Origin: Hydrogenophaga taeniospiralis CCUG 15921 | GTDB lineage: Bacteria > Pseudomonadota > Gammaproteobacteria > Burkholderiales > Burkholderiaceae_C | DNA length: 64,000 nucleotides | Direction of reading: 5' to 3' | Assembly (NCBI RefSeq): GCF_001592305.1 | Contig: NZ_BCWR01000015.1 | Span: forward strand, 1 to 64,000 | In this document: in pieces, positions 54,917 through 63,533 of the stretch | Numbering within the stretch: the stretch's first letter is position 1 | Layout: the number at the start of each line of letters is the position of its first letter | The notes under the pieces: model-generated | Told to the model about the DNA's origin: nothing | Seen by the model: only the letters and a program-made list of their open reading frames with translations | The model's database searches: none | Program-made: the position numbers and the translations under genes

Positions 54917-55867
54917 ATGAAGAAGTTTGCTTTTGTTTTTCCGGGTCAGGGTTCGCAATCCGTCGGCATGATGGACGCATGGGGCGAACACCCGGCGGTG
55001 TTGGAAACACTGAAAGAGGCGTCCGATGCCTTGGGTGAAGACGTCACCCGTTTGATCAAGGAGGGGCCGAAAGAGGCGCTGGCCTTGACCACCAACACCC
55101 AACCGGTGATGCTGGTGGCGGGTGTGGCGGCATGGCGCGTCTGGCGTGCCGAGGGCGGGCCGTTGCCTTCCGTGGTGGCAGGGCACTCGCTGGGCGAGTA
55201 TTCGGCGCTCGTGGCCTCCGGTGTGTTGACGCTGGCGCAGGCTGCGCCATTGGTGCGGTTTCGCGCCGCAGCCATGCAGGAAGCCGTGCCGGTGGGCACG
55301 GGAGCCATGGCCGCCATCCTGGGGCTGGATGCCGCGAAGGTCATCACCGGTTGTGCCGAGGCTCAGACGACGTTTGGTGTGAGCAGTGCCGAAGTGGTCG
55401 AGGCCGTCAATTTCAACGATCCGGCACAAACCGTGATCGCCGGCAGCAAGGCAGCCGTCGACAAGGCCTGCGAGGTGCTCAAGGCTTACGGAGCCAAGCG
55501 TGCCTTGCTGTTGCCGGTTTCGGCCCCGTTCCATTCCAGTCTGATGAAGCCGGCGGCAGAGAAGTTGAAGGAAAAGCTCGCCGCGACACCGATGGCTACG
55601 CCGCAGATACCGGTGGTCAACAACATCGATGTGTCGGTGGTGACCGACATCGAGGCGATCCGTGACGCCCTGTACCGCCAGGCTTTTGGCCCGGTGCGTT
55701 GGGTCGAGTGCGTGCGCGCCATCAAGGAGCAGGGTGTGTCCACCTTGGTGGAGTGCGGGCCGGGCAAGGTCTTGGCTGGCTTGATCAAGCGCATTGACGC
55801 CGAGTTGAGCGGTGTCCCTCTCTACGACCCGGCCACGCTGGCCGAGGTGCGGACCCTTTTGGCCTGA
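54917..55867 (+). CDS. fabD: Malonyl-CoA:ACP transacylase
   Basis: A 316-residue enzyme loading malonate onto ACP. The nucleophile elbow is GHSLGEYSAL, and the catalytic His is in SAPFHSSLM. The start MKKFAFVFPGQGSQ is typical; a GTG five codons earlier is possible. Confidence 0.97.
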   Translation: MKKFAFVFPGQGSQSVGMMDAWGEHPAVLETLKEASDALGEDVTRLIKEGPKEALALTTNTQPVMLVAGVAAWRVWRAEGGPLPSVVAGHSLGEYSALVASGVLTLAQAAPLVRFRAAAMQEAVPVGTGAMAAILGLDAAKVITGCAEAQTTFGVSSAEVVEAVNFNDPAQTVIAGSKAAVDKACEVLKAYGAKRALLLPVSAPFHSSLMKPAAEKLKEKLAATPMATPQIPVVNNIDVSVVTDIEAIRDALYRQAFGPVRWVECVRAIKEQGVSTLVECGPGKVLAGLIKRIDAELSGVPLYDPATLAEVRTLLA

Positions 55868-55883
55868 ATCACGGAGCGAACAC

Positions 55884-56645
55884 ATGTCTGAGGTGAACTT
55901 TGCGGGCCAGGTGGCTCTGGTGACGGGCGCTTCGCGTGGCATTGGTGCAGCGATTGCCCACGAACTCGCTGCGCGTGGCTTGATCGTGATTGGGACTGCC
56001 ACCAGCGACCAAGGGGCGACCAAGATCACGGCCGCGCTGTCCGGCGTGACCGGTGCGGCGGCGGGATGCCGTGGGGCGACACTGGATGTGAACGATGTCG
56101 CCGCCGGTGAGGCGCTGGTCGATGAAATCGTCAAGGCCCATGGGGGTATCCAGGTGCTGGTGAACAATGCGGGCATCACCCGAGACATGCTGGCCATGCG
56201 TTTGAAGGACGATGATTGGGACGCGGTGCTCGATACCAATCTCAAGGCCGTGTTTCGCATGAGCCGTGCCGTGATCCGTCCCATGATGAAGCAGCGTTAC
56301 GGTCGCATCATCAGCATCACCAGCGTGGTCGGCGCCTCGGGCAATCCTGGGCAGGCCAATTACGCTGCGGCCAAGGCCGGCGTGGCAGGCATGACGCGTG
56401 CGCTGGCGCGCGAGCTCGGTAGCCGCAACATCACGGTCAACTGTGTGGCGCCGGGTTTCATCGAGACCGACATGACCGCTGCGCTGCCCGAAGAGCAGCA
56501 AAAGGCGCTGCTGGGTCAGATCCCTCTGGGTCATCTCGGCAAGCCGGCCGACATCGCGCATGCTGTGGTGTACCTAGCCAGCCCGCAGGCAGCATATGTG
56601 ACCGGGCAGGAGTTGCACGTCAATGGCGGCATGTTCATGTCTTGA
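55884..56645 (+). CDS. fabG: 3-oxoacyl-ACP reductase
   Basis: A 253-residue NADPH-dependent short-chain dehydrogenase. Cofactor motif TGASRGIG, NNAG at the core, and the Ser-Tyr-Lys set in SITSVVGASGNPGQANYAAAK. GGAG precedes the ATG. A hairpin (CTAGGGA/TCCCTAG, 56712-56729) follows before acpP. Confidence 0.97.
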   Translation: MSEVNFAGQVALVTGASRGIGAAIAHELAARGLIVIGTATSDQGATKITAALSGVTGAAAGCRGATLDVNDVAAGEALVDEIVKAHGGIQVLVNNAGITRDMLAMRLKDDDWDAVLDTNLKAVFRMSRAVIRPMMKQRYGRIISITSVVGASGNPGQANYAAAKAGVAGMTRALARELGSRNITVNCVAPGFIETDMTAALPEEQQKALLGQIPLGHLGKPADIAHAVVYLASPQAAYVTGQELHVNGGMFMS

Positions 56646-56711
56646 TCGCGATCTGGCGCGGCATCCGATCTCATTTATCTGAAACGCCGCGAAAGCCGTC
56701 TGGCGGGCCGC

Positions 56712-56741
56712 CTAGGGATGCCTCCCTAGCCCGGCTAAAAT
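56712..56741 (+). promoter_or_regulatory. Hairpin and possible acpP promoter -10
   Basis: A perfect hairpin CTAGGGA/TCCCTAG is followed at 56736-56741 by TAAAAT, about 35 bases before the acpP start. ACP is needed in large amounts, so a separate promoter would make sense. There is no convincing -35. Confidence 0.4.
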
Positions 56742-56743
56742 GA

Positions 56744-57016
<273 letters not shown>

Positions 57017-57109
57017 GCCATCCATGAGCCACCGCAAGGTCGCCCCAAGGGGGTTCAGCTCCCTGGGGGGGCAGTGCATTGCACGCCGTGAAAGGCGTGG
57101 GGGTAGTCA

Positions 57110-58354
57110 ATGATCCGACGTCGCGTTGTCGTGACCGGTCTGGGGTGCATCAGTCCTGTGGGTAACACAGTGACCGACGCCTGGACCAATCTTCTCGCCG
57201 GAAAGTCCGGCATCGACCTCATCACAAAGTTTGATGCGTCAAGCTTTGCCTGCAAGATCGCGGGTGAGGTCAAGAACTTTGATCTGGAGTCCTACATCAG
57301 CGCCAAGGATGCGCGCGCGATGGACACCTTCATCCATTTCGGCATCGCCGCGGCCCAGCAGGCCGTGGTGGACGCGGGCCTGCCCGTGGGTGACGCGCTG
57401 GACGAGGAATTGGCCAACCGCATCGGTTGCATCATCGGTTCAGGCATCGGCGGTCTGCCGATGATCGAGGAAACCCATGCCGAGTATGTCAATCGCGGTG
57501 CGCGCCGGATTTCCCCGTTTTTCGTGCCAGCCTCCATCATCAACATGATCGCTGGTCATGTGTCGATGCGGTTCGGTTTCAAGGGGCCGAACCTCGCCGT
57601 GGTGACGGCCTGCACCACAGGATTGCATTGCATTGGCGAGGCGGCTCGCAAGATCGAGTACGGCGACGCCGACGTGATCGTGGCCGGTGGATCCGAGGCC
57701 ACGGTTTCACCGCTGGGGGTGGGTGGTTTTGCCGCCATGCGTGCCCTGTCGACCCGCAACGACGACCCGAAAACGGCCTCTCGCCCCTGGGACAAGGACC
57801 GCGACGGGTTTGTGCTGGGTGAAGGTGCGGGTGTGATGGTGCTCGAAGAGTACGAGCACGCCAAAGCCCGGGGCGCCAAGATCTATGCCGAAGTGATCGG
57901 CTACGGCATGAGTGCCGATGCGGGGCACATGACGGCGCCCAGCATGGACGGCCCACGCCGCGCCATGGTCAATGCGCTGCGCAACGCCGGGATCAATGCC
58001 GATCAGGTGGACTATCTGAATGCGCACGGCACGTCCACACCGCTGGGCGATGTGAACGAGACCAAAGCGATCAAAGCTGCGCTTGGCGAGCACGCCAAGA
58101 AGACCGTGATCAACTCCACCAAATCGATGACCGGTCACCTGTTGGGTGGGGCCGGGGGCATCGAGAGTGTGTTCAGCGTGCTCGCGGTGCATCACCAGAA
58201 GAGTCCTCCGACCATCAACATCTTCAACCAGGATCCCGAGTGCGACCTGGATTACTGCGCCAATACGGCGCGCGACATGAAGATCGATGTGGCCGTGAAG
58301 AACAACTTCGGGTTTGGGGGCACCAACGGGACCCTGGTTTTCCGTCGCGTCTGA
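57110..58354 (+). CDS. fabF: 3-oxoacyl-ACP synthase II
   Basis: A 414-residue elongating condensing enzyme. The Cys nucleophile is in [13 protein letters not shown], and the catalytic histidines are in [11 protein letters not shown] and [14 protein letters not shown]. The chain-end [12 protein letters not shown] is typical. A terminator overlaps the next ORF. Confidence 0.97.
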   Translation: MIRRRVVVTGLGCISPVGNTVTDAWTNLLAGKSGIDLITKFDASSFACKIAGEVKNFDLESYISAKDARAMDTFIHFGIAAAQQAVVDAGLPVGDALDEELANRIGCIIGSGIGGLPMIEETHAEYVNRGARRISPFFVPASIINMIAGHVSMRFGFKGPNLAVVTACTTGLHCIGEAARKIEYGDADVIVAGGSEATVSPLGVGGFAAMRALSTRNDDPKTASRPWDKDRDGFVLGEGAGVMVLEEYEHAKARGAKIYAEVIGYGMSADAGHMTAPSMDGPRRAMVNALRNAGINADQVDYLNAHGTSTPLGDVNETKAIKAALGEHAKKTVINSTKSMTGHLLGGAGGIESVFSVLAVHHQKSPPTINIFNQDPECDLDYCANTARDMKIDVAVKNNFGFGGTNGTLVFRRV

Positions 58355-58382
58355 TCCGTTCTGACACATCTCTCTCCACGCT

Positions 58383-58868
58383 ATGCGCAACGCCCCATCG
58401 GTGGTCTATCCGGTGGGGCGTTGTCTTTTTCATGGGCGACTGCTTGCGTTGCTGGGTGTCCTGAGCCTGTTGGTGTGGGCCGCGTGGTGGCTCGGGGCCG
58501 AGGCGCCACCAGCGCCGGGGGTGAGTGGTCGCCAGTGGACCGCGTTGGCGGGGCTGGGGCTGTGGGTGGGCTGGGTGGGGTTTGCCTGGCGCAGCTGGCA
58601 GCGCTCACCAGTCGGGCATCTGCATTGGGACGCTCAGGCCACCGTAGACGCCGAACACCCACGCAAGGGTATCTGGCGATGGCGCAGCGATGCGTATCGC
58701 GAAGGCGCACCTTTGCTACGTCTGGAACTGGCGCTGGACCTGCAGGACCGTGTGTTGCTGCGGCTCCGCAATCCCGATGCGGCAGGCAGCTGGGTCTGGG
58801 TGGAGCGCATGAGCGATCCACCTCGCTGGGGCGATTTTCGCCGGGCGTTGATGGCGGCGCATTCATGA
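58383..58868 (+). CDS. YgfX/CptA-like membrane protein
   Basis: A 161-residue protein with two N-terminal transmembrane helices (about residues 20-40 and 52-68) and a short cytoplasmic domain. The C-terminal segments VLLRLRN and WVWVERMSDPPRWGDFRRAL resemble E. coli YgfX, an inner-membrane partner of SdhE. It lies between fabF and rpoE. The annotated ATG falls inside the stem of the fabF terminator, so the true start may be further in, for example a GTG or TTG before the first helix. Confidence 0.6.
   Translation: MRNAPSVVYPVGRCLFHGRLLALLGVLSLLVWAAWWLGAEAPPAPGVSGRQWTALAGLGLWVGWVGFAWRSWQRSPVGHLHWDAQATVDAEHPRKGIWRWRSDAYREGAPLLRLELALDLQDRVLLRLRNPDAAGSWVWVERMSDPPRWGDFRRALMAAHS
58388..58430 (+). 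terminator. fabF terminator overlapping the next ORF's start
   Basis: Stem CAACGCCCCA/TGGGGCGTTG extended inward by four more pairs, followed by TCTTTTT. It begins 5 bases after the ATG of the YgfX-like ORF. Confidence 0.8.
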
Positions 58869-58935
58869 TGTTGTGGGCGTTCCGGCGTGTTGCCGGGTGG
58901 GGCCGTGCACACGATTGGGTTATATTTCCGCGCGC

Positions 58936-59577
58936 ATGACCCTCGAAGACCATACCGCTCCGCCGCCACCCGACAGCGACGTCATGCTTGTGCAGCGCAC
59001 CCTGGCGGGCGAGCAGCGCGCGTTCGACATGTTGGTCATCAAGTACCAGCGCCGGGTGGAGCGGCTCATCGGTCGCATGGTGCGCGACACCGATCTGGTG
59101 CAGGACATTGCCCAGGAAACATTCATCCGGGCCTACCGCGCCCTGGCGCAGTTCCGGGGGGACGCGCAGTTCTACACCTGGCTTTACCGGATTGCGGTCA
59201 ACACGGCCAAGAAGCAGCTCATGGAGCTCAAGCGCGATCCGCTGGTTTTCCAGTCGCAGATGAAATCGGCCGATGACGATGAAACTTCCTCGTCGGAACG
59301 CGAACTAAATTCCAGTGTGGCCGATACCGAGACGCCCGAAGCGGTGCTGGCCAGCAAGGAGATCGCCCAGGCGGTCAATGCCGCTATGGATGCGTTGCCC
59401 GAAGAATTGCGCATGGCGATCACTCTGCGGGAAATCGAGGGTCTGAGCTATGAAGAGATTGCCCAGGCACTCGATTGCCCCATTGGTACGGTGCGCTCCC
59501 GGATTTTCCGGGCGCGAGAGGCCATTTCGAGCCGGATCAAGCCGATGCTGGAGCGCCAGACGGGTAAACGCTGGTAG
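58936..59577 (+). CDS. rpoE: RNA polymerase sigma-E factor
   Basis: A 213-residue ECF sigma factor. Region 2 is visible as YQRRVERLIGRMV and DLVQDIAQETFIRAYRAL, and region 4 as EIEGLSYEEIAQALDCPIGTVRSRIFRARE. The acidic linker holds SADDDETSSSERE. It directs envelope stress genes and is held by RseA, encoded next. The ATG at 58936 begins conserved sequence; an AT-rich TTATAT lies 18 bases upstream. Confidence 0.96.
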   Translation: MTLEDHTAPPPPDSDVMLVQRTLAGEQRAFDMLVIKYQRRVERLIGRMVRDTDLVQDIAQETFIRAYRALAQFRGDAQFYTWLYRIAVNTAKKQLMELKRDPLVFQSQMKSADDDETSSSERELNSSVADTETPEAVLASKEIAQAVNAAMDALPEELRMAITLREIEGLSYEEIAQALDCPIGTVRSRIFRAREAISSRIKPMLERQTGKRW

Positions 59578-59637
59578 CACCTTGGCCGATTGCATGGATG
59601 TCACGACCCCGCAGTTCCAGAAGTCAGGAAGTCAACA

Positions 59638-60390
59638 ATGAATGCCGCAAAAGAAGTCCCGGAATCACACGCTCCGTCGGTGCGGGCCGTGGAGGCATCG
59701 AGTCAGCCGCAGGCGTTCGATGCCGACGGGGGTGGTCTGTCTGCCTTGGTCGATGGCGAGGTCGGCCAAGCAGAGCTTGATCAGGTGCTGGCCGAATTCG
59801 ATGAACAGAGTGATGCCTTTGCGAACTGGCATGCCTACCAGGTGATTGGCGACGTGCTGCGATCTTCCGCGGCGGCTGTCTCCAGGCAGGCGCCGCGGGC
59901 TTTTCTCGCTGACATCCATGCGAAGCTGCGGATCGATGCCGATGTCCAGCGAACGGACTCATCCGAGGTGCCCAGGCCCCAGGCTTCGATTGCCGTCGCA
60001 GGTCACCTGCAGGTGCCTGCGGCCAACGATGCCGTTTTCCGCTGGAAGCTGGTGGCAGGACTTGCGTCGTTGGCGGCGGTCATGGCCGTTGGCTGGACGG
60101 TGCTGGGCAGTGCTCCTGCGGGGGCGGGGGGCTCCGGCGGCGAAGGTGCTCAACTGGCATTGACAGCTCCCGCGTCACCCCGGGCCCCCTCGCCCTCGAC
60201 TCAGGCCGCGGCTGGGACAACGCTTGCGGCCGATGCGGCCGTGGTGGTGAACACGACGCAGGGCCCGCTGATCCGCGATGCACAGTTGGAGGCGCTGATG
60301 GCGGAACATCGGCAGAACGGCGGCATGTCTGTCCTGCAAATGCCTGCTGGTTTTCTGCGCAGCGCCACTTACGACGCGTCGGGACGCTGA
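59638..60390 (+). CDS. rseA: Anti-sigma-E factor RseA
   Basis: A 250-residue inner-membrane anti-sigma factor. The N-terminal cytoplasmic RseA domain has LSALVDGEVGQAELDQVL and WHAYQVIGDVLR. One transmembrane helix near residues 138-158 precedes a periplasmic part. Regulated cleavage releases sigma-E. AGGAAG precedes the ATG. Operon rpoE-rseA-rseB-mucD. Confidence 0.92.
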   Translation: MNAAKEVPESHAPSVRAVEASSQPQAFDADGGGLSALVDGEVGQAELDQVLAEFDEQSDAFANWHAYQVIGDVLRSSAAAVSRQAPRAFLADIHAKLRIDADVQRTDSSEVPRPQASIAVAGHLQVPAANDAVFRWKLVAGLASLAAVMAVGWTVLGSAPAGAGGSGGEGAQLALTAPASPRAPSPSTQAAAGTTLAADAAVVVNTTQGPLIRDAQLEALMAEHRQNGGMSVLQMPAGFLRSATYDASGR

Positions 60391-60396
60391 ATCACC

Positions 60397-61431
60397 ATGA
60401 TCCTTGCTTCGAGCTTGTGCTCACCCCTTGGTTTGCGCCGCTGGAGTGCCGCGGCCCTCGTTGCACTCGCATCGGGGTTCCTGGCGCCATTGCAGGCGCA
60501 GACAGCGCCCCAGGCGGCCACGGCGACCCGCAGTGTCAATGAATGGCTTACCCGCATGCACGAGGCATCGCGACAGCGTGCCTACATGGGCACACTCGTG
60601 GTGTCGGCCGGATCGGTGATGTCCGCATCCCGGATCTGGCATGTGTGCGATGGCGCTCAGCAGATGGAGCGTGTCGAAACCCTGACCGGCGCTCCGCGCA
60701 CCACCATTCGCCGCAACAACGAGGTCATCACTTTCATCCCCGAGTCCAGGACCGCCTGGGTGGAAAAACGCGAATCGCTGGGTTTGTTTCCAGAATTGTT
60801 GCGCACGCCGAGCAACGCGATCCCCGATCACTATGGTGTGCGTGAAACCGGTGTCGAACGGGTGGCGGGGCATCTGGCGGACGTGGTGGAAATCGTGCCC
60901 AAGGATCCGCTGCGGTTTGGCTATCGCATCTGGTCCGAGAAAAAGACAGGCTTGGTGGTGAGGCTGCAGACGCTGGGTGAGCAGGGCAATGTGCTCGAAC
61001 AGGTAGCATTTTCCGAGCTCCAGCTGGACGCACCGGTACGCATGGACAAGCTCAACCGTTTGATGAACAACACCCGGGGCTACGAGGTGCATACGCCGGT
61101 GCTCAAAAAGACGACCCCCGAGGCCGAGGGATGGCGTCTCAGGGAGTCGGTGCCCGGCTTCCTTTCCATGAGTTGCTACATCCGGGACGGAGGCGAGGCC
61201 ACCGGTGCAGACGCCGCACCGATGCAGTGGGTATTTTCAGATGGGCTGGCTTCGGTGTCGTTGTTTGTCGAGGTCTTCGACGCACAGCGCCATGGCCAAG
61301 AGAAGTCGTCCGTTTCAGGGGCCACGCACTCGGTCACCCGCCGCATCGGCGACCACTGGCTCACGGCGCTGGGAGAGGTTCCGCCCGCGACGCTTCGTCT
61401 TTTCGCCCAGTCTCTGGAGCGAGCGCGGTAG
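60397..61431 (+). CDS. rseB: Sigma-E regulatory protein RseB/MucB
   Basis: A 344-residue periplasmic protein with a Sec signal of about 35 residues and the MucB/RseB two-domain layout. LNEWLTRMHEAS-like and GTLVVSAG at the start and MKW-type C-terminal WVFSDGLASVSLFVE are family traits. It shields RseA from proteolysis until it senses misplaced lipids or outer-membrane proteins. Starts 6 bases after rseA. Confidence 0.93.
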   Translation: MILASSLCSPLGLRRWSAAALVALASGFLAPLQAQTAPQAATATRSVNEWLTRMHEASRQRAYMGTLVVSAGSVMSASRIWHVCDGAQQMERVETLTGAPRTTIRRNNEVITFIPESRTAWVEKRESLGLFPELLRTPSNAIPDHYGVRETGVERVAGHLADVVEIVPKDPLRFGYRIWSEKKTGLVVRLQTLGEQGNVLEQVAFSELQLDAPVRMDKLNRLMNNTRGYEVHTPVLKKTTPEAEGWRLRESVPGFLSMSCYIRDGGEATGADAAPMQWVFSDGLASVSLFVEVFDAQRHGQEKSSVSGATHSVTRRIGDHWLTALGEVPPATLRLFAQSLERAR

Positions 61432-61513
61432 ATCTGGATTCGCCCGAACCGGGTTGTGCCGCGTTCAATCTGACAGACTTTGTTGTCTATCCGCCTTTGT
61501 GTAGAGGATCACC

Positions 61514-63004
61514 ATGACGCTTCCGAAGTTGGCCCGCACGCCTGTGTCTGCCATCCTGGCTTCTGCCGTACTCGCCGCGGGGGCGGCAAGCCTGTTGTCG
61601 CCTCAGTCCGTTTGGGCGCAGACATTGCCGTCTGTCGCACCCAGTGTGCGGGGCTTGCCCGACTTCACCGACCTGGTGGATCTGGTGGGACCATCGGTGG
61701 TCAACATCCGCACGCTCGAGCGCGCCAGCGCGGACACCGGCTCGAGCGCCGATGAGCAGATGCTGGAGTTCTTCAAGCGCTTTGGCATTCCCATTCCTCC
61801 CGGCATGACGCCACGCGGCCCGCGCCAGGACCGGGGGCCGTCCGACGAGGTGCAGCCACGCGGTGTGGGCTCGGGCTTCATCCTGAGTGCGGATGGCCTG
61901 ATCATGACCAATGCGCATGTGGTCGATGGCGCCGACGAACTGGTCGTCACCTTGCCCGACAAGCGCGAGTTCAAGGCCAAGATCGTGGGGGCCGACAAAC
62001 GCACCGATGTGGCGGTGGTCAAGATCGAGGCCACGGGGCTGAACGCGGTGAAGATCGGTGACATCAATCGCCTGCGGGTGGGCGAATGGGTGATGGCCAT
62101 CGGCTCGCCGTTTGGTCTGGAAAACACCGTCACGGCGGGCATCGTCAGCGCGAAGAAGCGCGACACGGGGGACTTCCTTCCCTTCATTCAGACCGACGTG
62201 GCGATCAACCCCGGCAATTCCGGTGGGCCGTTGATCAACATGCGCGGCGAGGTGGTTGGCATCAACAGCCAGATCTATTCGCGCTCGGGTGGTTTTCAGG
62301 GCATTTCGTTTGCCATCCCCATCGACGAGGCGGTACGCGTGTCTGACCAGCTTCGCGCCAACGGTCGCGTGACGCGAGGACGCATCGGCGTGCAGATCGA
62401 TCAGGTGAGCAAAGAGGTGGCCGAGTCCATCGGGCTGGGACAACCCAGGGGCGCGCTGGTGCGTGGTGTGGAGCCCAATTCGCCCGCGGCCAAGGCCGGC
62501 GTGGAGCCGGGGGACATCGTGTTGAAGTTCGATGGCAAGGAGATCGACAAGTCGGTCGACCTGCCGCGCCTGGTGGGCAATACCAAGCCCGGCAACAAGA
62601 GCAGCATGACCGTGTTCCGCCGGGGTGCCCAGCGCGAGCTCGCCATCACGGTGGCTGAACTCGAACCCGACCAGCCACAGCGCCGAGCGGCTGCGCCCGA
62701 CGCACCCAAACCTCCCGTTCTGGGGGCGGCGCAATCGCTGGGTCTGACCCTGGCCGAGCTCACCCCTGCGCAAAAGAAGGAGTTGAACGTCAAGGGCGGG
62801 GTGCGCGTCGAAGCCGCAGAGGGGCCTGCTGCCCGGGCCGGCCTGCGCGAAGGGGACGTGATCGTGGCCATCGCCAACACCGAGGTCGCCAGTGCAAAAG
62901 AACTTGAAACCGCGGTGGCTCGACTCGACAAATCCCGCCCGGTCAATGTGCTGTTCCGGCGTGGCGAGTGGGCGCAGTACGCCGTGATCCGCCCTCAGCG
63001 CTGA
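61514..63004 (+). CDS. mucD: Periplasmic Do-type serine protease MucD/DegP
   Basis: A 496-residue HtrA protease-chaperone. Signal peptide to about residue 36; catalytic His135 (TNAHVVDG), Asp165 (RTDVAVVK) and Ser236 (NPGNSGGPL); then two PDZ domains (about 290-375 and 400-490). It removes misfolded periplasmic proteins and is under sigma-E control. Last gene of the stress operon; a nested hairpin follows. Confidence 0.96.
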   Translation: MTLPKLARTPVSAILASAVLAAGAASLLSPQSVWAQTLPSVAPSVRGLPDFTDLVDLVGPSVVNIRTLERASADTGSSADEQMLEFFKRFGIPIPPGMTPRGPRQDRGPSDEVQPRGVGSGFILSADGLIMTNAHVVDGADELVVTLPDKREFKAKIVGADKRTDVAVVKIEATGLNAVKIGDINRLRVGEWVMAIGSPFGLENTVTAGIVSAKKRDTGDFLPFIQTDVAINPGNSGGPLINMRGEVVGINSQIYSRSGGFQGISFAIPIDEAVRVSDQLRANGRVTRGRIGVQIDQVSKEVAESIGLGQPRGALVRGVEPNSPAAKAGVEPGDIVLKFDGKEIDKSVDLPRLVGNTKPGNKSSMTVFRRGAQRELAITVAELEPDQPQRRAAAPDAPKPPVLGAAQSLGLTLAELTPAQKKELNVKGGVRVEAAEGPAARAGLREGDVIVAIANTEVASAKELETAVARLDKSRPVNVLFRRGEWAQYAVIRPQR

Positions 63005-63043
63005 GCCCTGCGCCTCCTCGAAACCACCCCAGGAGTGTCAAAT

Positions 63044-63074
63044 AACCCCCTGTCCCTACTGGGATTTGGGGGTT
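63044..63074 (+). terminator. Nested hairpin after mucD
   Basis: Outer stem AACCCCC/GGGGGTT around an inner TCCC/GGGA hairpin, 40 bases after the mucD stop. Followed by TGG rather than a long T run, so a moderate terminator. Confidence 0.5.
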
Positions 63075-63143
63075 TGGAGCCCCGGTGGTCGATTCGCCAC
63101 ACACGATCTTTCGGCCCGCCAGACGGTGGGAAGTGATGAAATG

Positions 63144-63161
63144 TTAGTGATTACTGACTAA
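63144..63161. promoter_or_regulatory. Operator-like inverted repeat in an AT-rich patch
   Basis: TTAGT-N8-ACTAA inside an AT-rich stretch (about 63136-63195) that is unusual for this GC-rich window. TTAGT/ACTAA arms recall MarR-type operators. The binding protein, if any, is unknown. Confidence 0.35.
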
Positions 63162-63320
63162 TATCGTACTTCTGTTGACCGAATTCGATAAAATCAGACC
63201 TGTTTGGGATGGATTCCCGTGCCGTTGGACCCCATCGCTTCACGATGTGGGAGCCGCACAGGATGTCCCTAGGTCGTCCACAGCTGCCTCACACGTTGTG
63301 CAATTTTCCTGTGGTGAAGC

Positions 63321-63329
63321 TGTGGATAA
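63321..63329 (-). promoter_or_regulatory. Consensus DnaA box
   Basis: Reads TTATCCACA on the minus strand, an exact match to the 9-base high-affinity DnaA box. A weaker partner (TCGTCCACA, 7 of 9) lies at 63274-63282. No dnaA or dnaN gene is near, so this is not the usual origin setting. Confidence 0.45.
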
Positions 63330-63377
63330 GTTTGACGTTGCTGCGTTGCAACAATCGGTTTCGCGGCGTTTGGCGGT

Positions 63378-63404
63378 TTGCTTTCCAGGCTTTTTGCCTA
63401 CAAT
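63378..63404 (+). promoter_or_regulatory. Possible promoter of the short RNA upstream of lepA
   Basis: TTGCTT (63378-63383) and TACAAT (63399-63404), 15 bases apart, a slightly short spacing. Transcription would begin around 63411. Confidence 0.4.
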
Positions 63405-63410
63405 GAAACC

Positions 63411-63475
63411 CCAACTATCGCAGTTGCCATTGATTGTTGGTTACGGGCGCGTCAACAGCTGACGCGCCCTTTTTT
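63411..63475 (+). ncRNA. Candidate small RNA or lepA attenuator
   Basis: Downstream of a TACAAT -10 element lies a compact segment with a first hairpin CAACT/AGTTG (63412-63426) and a terminal hairpin GGGCGCGTCA/TGACGCGCCC with six Ts. The predicted transcript is about 65 bases. lepA starts 58 bases further with no promoter of its own visible, so the element could instead attenuate lepA. No coding frame fits. Confidence 0.45.
63445..63475 (+). terminator. Strong intrinsic terminator upstream of lepA
   Basis: Ten-base perfect stem GGGCGCGTCA/TGACGCGCCC, loop ACAGC, six Ts. Confidence 0.93.
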
Positions 63476-63533
63476 ATGGTCGCCCGATGCCGTATGCACG
63501 GGCGGCTTTCCCCGTGTTTGAGCTGTCTTCTTG

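Larger units (their letters stand above)
63005..63533. other. Signal-rich intergenic region between mucD and lepA
   Basis: About 530 bases without a convincing gene; a 95-codon ORF here lacks codon bias and motifs. The region holds a hairpin, an AT-rich patch with an inverted repeat, a consensus DnaA box and a short RNA candidate ending in a strong terminator; each is listed separately. Confidence 0.6.

Noticed and set aside
63175-63194. TTGACC followed by TAAAAT as a promoter
   Set aside because: Only 8 bases separate them, far too short for sigma70.
63175-63462. A 95-codon ORF upstream of lepA
   Set aside because: It crosses the AT-rich patch, the DnaA box and the RNA candidate, shows no codon bias and has no motif.
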